Made by a program: the position numbers and the translations under genes. Positions 60,151 through 64,000 of a stretch of 64,000 nucleotides of DNA are shown here, in pieces. Every line of letters starts with the position of its first letter. Positions within the stretch are counted from its first letter, which is position 1. The notes under the pieces were generated by a model, which was given only the letters and a program-made list of their open reading frames with translations, ran no database searches and had not been told where the DNA came from. This DNA comes from Mucilaginibacter tolerans (GTDB lineage Bacteria; Bacteroidota; Bacteroidia; Sphingobacteriales; Sphingobacteriaceae): contig NZ_JAUMKB010000003.1 in assembly GCF_030519375.1 (NCBI RefSeq), forward strand, positions 1-64,000, given 5' to 3'.

Positions 60151-60182
60151 AAAAAATCTCTTGCCGCCCCCACGTCAAGAGA
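60151..60182 (-). terminator. Terminator-like hairpin with no obvious upstream gene
   Basis: ATCTCTTG / CAAGAGAT (60156-60163 / 60175-60182) encloses a GC-rich loop, and six Ts follow on the minus strand. The DUF6515 gene already has its own terminator at 60336-60363, so the 60183-60335 stretch may be read-through or hold a short RNA. I see no ORF there. Confidence 0.55.
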
Positions 60183-60335
60183 TCTTAGTCAGATAATTGC
60201 TGTTAATGAAATAACAAATATGACTGCTTTTACGCAATGTGCAGGCAAAAGGTTACCTGAAAATACTTTATATAACATATTTTTTATGCCTCATTATCAA
60301 CATTTTACAAATATGCACTAAAAATATAGTGAAAT

Positions 60336-60363
60336 AAAAAAGGGATATCCCGTCGGATATCCC
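60336..60363 (-). terminator. Intrinsic terminator of the DUF6515 gene
   Basis: On the minus strand GGGATATCC-GACG-GGATATCCC is a perfect 9-bp stem followed by six Ts. Confidence 0.88.
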
Positions 60364-60412
60364 CTGAAATTTAATTTAACCTCTTCCAGGTATGGAAAAG
60401 ACCTTTAAATCC

Positions 60413-61408
60413 TTATTGTTGAATTTCGGATCGCTGTTCGTTGTTGTTGTTATCCTGGTTATCAGAAGAACCCGCACCATCAATGCTTACAATTTTATAA
60501 GCTTTTTTACCGTTCTCGTCCCTGATCTCCTGGTAATAGATGCCATCTTCTGATACATAATAAGTGGTGCCGGATAGTTTTACCTTGCGGCAATCACGAG
60601 GTAACTGGCTGACAATATCTCCTACCCTTGGCATAACAGAGTTCACGCCGGATGCGCCCGTATTCAGATGGCCGTCTTTACCCATTACCTGGTAAACCAC
60701 TGTTCCGTCATCTTTTGTAACGGCCTGATAATATACACCATTCTTTTCATAATACTGCTGACCATCTATCACAATAGATTGCGCGCCATTTGGCAGGGCA
60801 TTGATAGCTGCGCCTATCGGAGGTTCGACTACAGTGTATTGATTATCATTGTAGGTGTAGAAAAACCCGTCGCTATAAAAGTATGGATATCCCCCCCAAT
60901 AAAATGGATAATAGCCATAAGGAAGGAAACCAAAGCTTAAACCTAACCATGGGTAATACAGGCTTCCGTAAAAACCGCCATAGTAAAAGTAGCCGCTATT
61001 GTATCCCCATCCATAGCCGTGGCCATAATAGCCCCCATGTCCGTATACGCCGCCACCCACTGAACCTGGTACATACCCGCGATGAGCGCCCACACCTACA
61101 ACAGCGCCATTCCTTATGGCGCCGCTACGTACCCCGTAACTTCCCCTTGAAGCGATCACACTGCCACCGCGGGTTGCAGCCACGCTACCGCTACGGGGTG
61201 CAAAACTACCGCTTCGTGGAGCGGAAATACCCACAGATGAACGTGCGCCTGAAAAGCCGCCGCTGCTTACATGGCCACCACCCCCGCCAGAGAAACCGCC
61301 GCCACCTCCGCCGCCGCCTCTATGCTGAGCAGTGGCTGTTACAGCCATAAACAAACACATTACTGCGCTCAAGCCGGTAAGTGTCAAATATTTGAATATC
61401 CTTTTCAT
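60413..61408 (-). CDS. Exported DUF6515-like protein with Gly/Ser-rich N-terminal half
   Basis: The 331-residue product has a signal peptide (about 1-27, ending TATAQ). A glycine/serine-rich stretch (28-100, arginine-containing GGGGFSGGGGGHVSSGG) is followed by a tyrosine/glycine-rich region (about 120-195, YGWGYNSGYFYYGGFYG). The C-terminus has two DUF6515-like repeats, each with YYEKNGVYYQ or YYVSEDGIYYQE after a short LPxGxQ/LPRDCRK segment. Family role is unknown. It is probably a cell-envelope or extracellular protein. It stands alone with its own terminator. Confidence 0.8.
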   Translation of the reverse strand: MKRIFKYLTLTGLSAVMCLFMAVTATAQHRGGGGGGGGFSGGGGGHVSSGGFSGARSSVGISAPRSGSFAPRSGSVAATRGGSVIASRGSYGVRSGAIRNGAVVGVGAHRGYVPGSVGGGVYGHGGYYGHGYGWGYNSGYFYYGGFYGSLYYPWLGLSFGFLPYGYYPFYWGGYPYFYSDGFFYTYNDNQYTVVEPPIGAAINALPNGAQSIVIDGQQYYEKNGVYYQAVTKDDGTVVYQVMGKDGHLNTGASGVNSVMPRVGDIVSQLPRDCRKVKLSGTTYYVSEDGIYYQEIRDENGKKAYKIVSIDGAGSSDNQDNNNNEQRSEIQQ

Positions 61409-61530
61409 GATCTTATATTTTGATATGATAATTTTTTAGGTATTTGCAATATAACGTATAAGTTTTTCAATAGTATCAATAGGGCGATAAAAATCTCCGA
61501 GGCGTTAGAAAAACCTCGAAAGCCAACTCA

Positions 61531-61938
61531 TCAAATACGTAGTGTGCAATAGCTAAGATAAGCATATTGCTGCGACCGCTGCGATTTTATAGCCCTTGCA
61601 ACGATAGTCATCAGTTTTAGCAACACTGCATTCCCTGCAATTATAAATACGAACGCAAGATTGATTTGTAACAGCCTGCTAAACATTTCGTGCTTATTTT
61701 CTATAGCTGATTTGTATGCACGATGAACTAAAACCAAAAGATTGGTCCCTTCATTTCTAATATGCCTTACCGATTTTATAACAGGTTGAGATTTCACTTG
61801 GGGATAATTACCTGTATTTGTTGTTTTTAACGGGCTAAACCTGGGCGAATAAATAAGATAAGTAACTGCAATAAAAAGATAGATTGCTGCCGAAAATACA
61901 ACAAGGCATTTTTTCACGATGGAATTCCCCGCCCTCAT
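61531..61938 (-). CDS. Small membrane protein of unknown function
   Basis: The 135-residue product has two hydrophobic helices, at about 9-30 (CLVVFSAAIYLFIAVTYLIY) and 88-112 (LLQINLAFVFIIAGNAVLLKLM). A polar loop with RHIRNEGTNLLVLVHRAYKSA lies between them. No known family is recognised. It is on the minus strand with no operon partner. The nearest genes are DUF6515 (122 nt downstream) and an opposite-strand unknown. The frame could also be chance, since it is short, but two well-formed helices favour a real gene. Confidence 0.5.
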   Translation of the reverse strand: MRAGNSIVKKCLVVFSAAIYLFIAVTYLIYSPRFSPLKTTNTGNYPQVKSQPVIKSVRHIRNEGTNLLVLVHRAYKSAIENKHEMFSRLLQINLAFVFIIAGNAVLLKLMTIVARAIKSQRSQQYAYLSYCTLRI

Positions 61939-62022
61939 TACCCTTTTATAAGTAATAATAAATATACGTAAAATTACTAACTAAGACTGCAGGAAATGCA
62001 AAATGTTTAATCGATAGAAAAA

Positions 62023-62030
62023 TAACTTTG
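62023..62030 (+). promoter_or_regulatory. Minus-7 type element upstream of the 62167 gene
   Basis: TAACTTTG lies 137 nt before the ATG at 62167. Between them a small hairpin AAAAAAG-TCGAGG-CTTTTTT (62065-62084) with Ts could be an attenuator, or the end of a short transcript of about 45-50 nt. Confidence 0.35.
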
Positions 62031-62166
62031 TTATGGCTTTACTTCTTATTAGCCCAGGGCCCTAAAAAAGTCGAGGCTTTTTTTTATTACCAAACTGTTA
62101 ATAATTATTTATTCAAAAGCATACCTTCTTTATAACCTATTGAAAATTATTTGCGTTTAACCACTT

Positions 62167-62502
62167 ATGAAAATGGAAGGCGGACTGCTCATCAATATGA
62201 GCTCAGAACTAGCAAATTATTTTAAAGGTCATCCCGCAGAATTGCCCCCTGCAGTTGACGTAAACTCCCTGGAGGTTAGAAGCTCATCCTATTTGATCGA
62301 GCATATTGAAAATTACACACAGAAGCCTTTTACTGATAAGTTTTTGTGGTGTGTGATATTCCCAAAATCAAAAAATCCTCTGTTTGAATACTTTTATTTT
62401 ATCGATTACAAGGCGGTATATAAAGGAGAACACGGAATTGTTTCGGCCAAATTGATGTACGAAAACAAGGACTTTTCTTCAGCATGGTATTCGGCTAATT
62501 AA
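62167..62502 (+). CDS. Small cytoplasmic protein of unknown function
   Basis: The 111-residue product has no signal peptide or membrane helix. It contains SSYLIEHIENYTQKPFTDKFLWCVIFPKSKNPLFEYFYFIDYKAVY, aromatic-rich and plausible as a small alpha/beta domain. I do not recognise the family. The gene ends 36 nt from the convergent methyltransferase gene. It might be controlled by the hairpin at 62065-62084. Confidence 0.6.
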   Translation: MKMEGGLLINMSSELANYFKGHPAELPPAVDVNSLEVRSSSYLIEHIENYTQKPFTDKFLWCVIFPKSKNPLFEYFYFIDYKAVYKGEHGIVSAKLMYENKDFSSAWYSAN

Positions 62503-62537
62503 TCCGGAGCAATACCAATTCTAAATACACCGCGCGA

Positions 62538-63173
62538 TCAAAAACCGGGTTCAATAAAAGTTTTGTTCCTGAAGCTGCAAAACACAAAACTCTGAATGGT
62601 GTGAAAAGGCGTAATATGCATTTTTGTAAAGCACCTTATTTTCTCAAAATACCTCGCAAATAATTCCGGCAAACTGTTTTCTGAATATTGCTGAACAGGT
62701 AGGCCGCTACATTTTTCAGGCCCTTCTTCGCTAAAAGTGCTCAAGATCATATAACCATCCGGGGTTAGGTATTTATGCACTGTCTCCAGGTATTTATCCT
62801 TCTCTTCTTTATTAATCAGAAAATGAAATGTAGCACGGTCATGCCATAGGTCATATTTCTGATCAGGATTAAATTCAATAATATCCTTCACTATCCATTT
62901 CACTTGCGAAGCTTTCTCAGCCAATCTTTCTTTCGCCCGCTCGATAGCTTTTATCGAAATATCCAGCACCGTAATGTTTGTATAGCCCAGCATTAATAAA
63001 TAATCCACCAGCAGACTATCTCCGCCGCCTATATCAATGATGGCTGCATCCTTTGGCAGCTTAAAGAGTTTTATAATATTTAAGGAAGTTTCGGGGATAG
63101 GTTCATACCAACTCACCTCGGTTAACTGTTTGGTGTGATACACATTTTCCCAATGTTGTTTTCTATCGGACAT
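62538..63173 (-). CDS. Class I SAM-dependent methyltransferase
   Basis: The 211-residue product has a Rossmann methyltransferase fold. The SAM motif is DIGGGDSLLVDYLL (about 47-60), TVLDIS is the acidic loop (about 69-74), and VKDIIEF and LWHDRATFHFL give motifs II and III. N-terminal HWENVYHTKQLTEVSWYEP is common in a small-molecule or thiol methyltransferase subgroup (TehB/TPMT-like). The substrate is not known. It is cytoplasmic, single-gene, and convergent with the preceding unknown gene. Confidence 0.88.
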   Translation of the reverse strand: MSDRKQHWENVYHTKQLTEVSWYEPIPETSLNIIKLFKLPKDAAIIDIGGGDSLLVDYLLMLGYTNITVLDISIKAIERAKERLAEKASQVKWIVKDIIEFNPDQKYDLWHDRATFHFLINKEEKDKYLETVHKYLTPDGYMILSTFSEEGPEKCSGLPVQQYSENSLPELFARYFEKIRCFTKMHITPFHTIQSFVFCSFRNKTFIEPGF

Positions 63174-63391
63174 CGTAATAGTTATAATAGTTAGGGGCTT
63201 AAATCTCTAAAAGTTCAATAATACACAATAAAAGTAAAAATCACACTTATAGAGCGATCCCCACGGAGCGTTTTTTAACTTGAATTGTTTTGCAGCGCCG
63301 GTATTATCCCGAAGCAGTGACCTGACGACAGGAAAAACGGAAAAAAAATTCTGATATTTAGCATAACCAATAAATCTAAAACACCACATCA

Positions 63392-64000
63392 ATGAGATCA
63401 AATTCACAAAGGTTATATGTAAGTATTTACACGTTTAGCATATTGGTTGTATGCCTTTGGGCAAACGCCGTAAAAGCACAATCCCCGAATAAGGAAATAC
63501 GACCACGCATTGTTATTACTGCCGACCCGGAGCTCGACGATAATAACTCGCTCATCCGTTTTTTGCTGCATAGCTCTGATTTAGATGTGGAGGGACTTAT
63601 TTATGCCAGCAGCGGTTACCATTGGAAAGGAGACGGCAAAGGGACCAAATGGTATGTTCCGGGGCGGGAATATGCACGGTTCGGTTTGGATACCTGTCCA
63701 TGTGCATCGTGGCGCTGGGCAAAGAATGAACGCTTTATTGACGATGCTGTCGAAGCTTATGAAAAAGTGTACCCCAACCTGAAAGTGCACGATCCCAATT
63801 ATCCCCTGCCTGCTTTACTGAAGTCGAAGATCCGGTACGGAAATATTGAGTTTGACGGGGATATTTCAAAAAATTCACCGGGGTCCGACCTCATCAAATC
63901 CCTGATGCTGGATGATAAGCCGGGGAGATTGTACATAACCGCCTGGGGAGGGCAGAGCACCATTGCCCGCGCACTTAAATCAATACAGGAGGAATACGAG
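63392..64000 (+). CDS. DUF1593 nucleoside-hydrolase-like exported protein, 3' end outside window
   Basis: The first 203 residues are visible, in frame to the last base with no stop. A signal peptide (about 1-30, ending VKAQ) is followed by RIVITADPELDDNNSLIRFLL, the metal-binding DPExDDxNS-type motif of the inosine-uridine nucleoside hydrolase-like domain (DUF1593). Next is EGLIYASSGYHWKGDG and, further on, LYITAWGGQSTIARAL. Family members are secreted and probably cleave glycosidic bonds. Several Bacteroidota genomes encode them near plant-glycan genes. The start ATG at 63392 is the only one ahead of the signal peptide. Confidence 0.85.
   Translation, partial: MRSNSQRLYVSIYTFSILVVCLWANAVKAQSPNKEIRPRIVITADPELDDNNSLIRFLLHSSDLDVEGLIYASSGYHWKGDGKGTKWYVPGREYARFGLDTCPCASWRWAKNERFIDDAVEAYEKVYPNLKVHDPNYPLPALLKSKIRYGNIEFDGDISKNSPGSDLIKSLMLDDKPGRLYITAWGGQSTIARALKSIQEEYE

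Noticed and set aside
60883..61350. 155-residue plus-strand frame rich in Arg and His
   Set aside because: Shadow of the Gly/Tyr-rich DUF6515-like gene on the minus strand.
63207..63407. 66-residue minus-strand frame
   Set aside because: It overlaps the start of the DUF1593 gene and starts with no promoter or ribosome-binding signal.
1..64000. tRNA, rRNA, CRISPR array and prophage
   Set aside because: I found no T-loop/acceptor pattern, no regularly spaced repeats with spacers, and no phage structural genes or integrase.

Overview
The window reads as a chromosomal stretch of a Bacteroidota bacterium of the Sphingobacteriaceae, most likely close to Mucilaginibacter or Pedobacter. Support comes from the SusC/SusD pair, TANNTTTG-type minus-7 promoter elements, lipoproteins and signal peptides ending in SxA-Q, DUF5686/DUF6515-type proteins, a CruF-type carotenoid gene, KDO transferase, and many short intergenic hairpin repeats. 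I see no rRNA, tRNA, CRISPR array, prophage or complete transposon. The extreme left edge looks like the end of an IS3-family element.

Layout. 1-6.9 kb: GH29 fucosidase and GH92 mannosidase (both minus), then a secreted S9 peptidase. 7.2-11.5 kb: a LemA-TPM-TPM group, a Nudix hydrolase and an unknown exported protein. 11.6-15.6 kb: dnaA with an AT-rich upstream gap (weak oriC candidate), a B12-domain-less methylmalonyl-CoA mutase subunit and a small membrane protein. 15.7-20.4 kb: an IscA/SufA-type protein, a TlpA-like thioredoxin, a class 3 lipase-like protein, a MacB/FtsX-type permease and a coiled-coil protein. 20.5-25.6 kb: a tight minus-strand nucleotide-sugar operon (UDP-glucose dehydrogenase, UDP-xylose synthase, GalE, RmlB, CpsB-type PHP phosphatase).

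25.7-34.4 kb: KDO transferase, then a compact plus-strand operon of alpha/beta hydrolase, two tandem paralogous acyltransferases, a GT2 glycosyltransferase and CruF. It is followed by ispH, hemH and a convergent CrtD/CrtI-type desaturase. Together these look like a pathway for a hydroxylated, glycosylated and possibly acylated carotenoid. I consider this the most interesting system in the window. 34.5-41.3 kb: DJ-1/PfpI protein, LysR regulator, unknown exported protein, Asd, SDR-type threonine dehydrogenase, YebC, DUF2442 and a protein with GFKPRFKAG repeats.

41.4-55.9 kb: a polysaccharide utilization locus on the minus strand. It holds an esterase-like hydrolase, two GH144 proteins, a LamG lipoprotein, SusD, SusC, a periplasmic-propeller/LuxR regulator, an unknown exported protein and an NHL-repeat lipoprotein. 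GH144 points to beta-1,2-glucan as substrate. 56-64 kb: TrhO-type rhodanese, DUF5686 protein, a possible tiny ORF, DUF6515 protein, small unknowns, a methyltransferase, and the 5' part of a DUF1593 nucleoside-hydrolase-like gene cut by the window end.

Intergenic DNA is unusually rich in self-complementary low-complexity spacers, in which each gap uses a different repeated word, and in REP-like hairpins. Several genes have a minus-7 element only 4-9 nt before ATG, suggesting near-leaderless mRNAs. All functions are from reading the translated sequence; no database search was possible.
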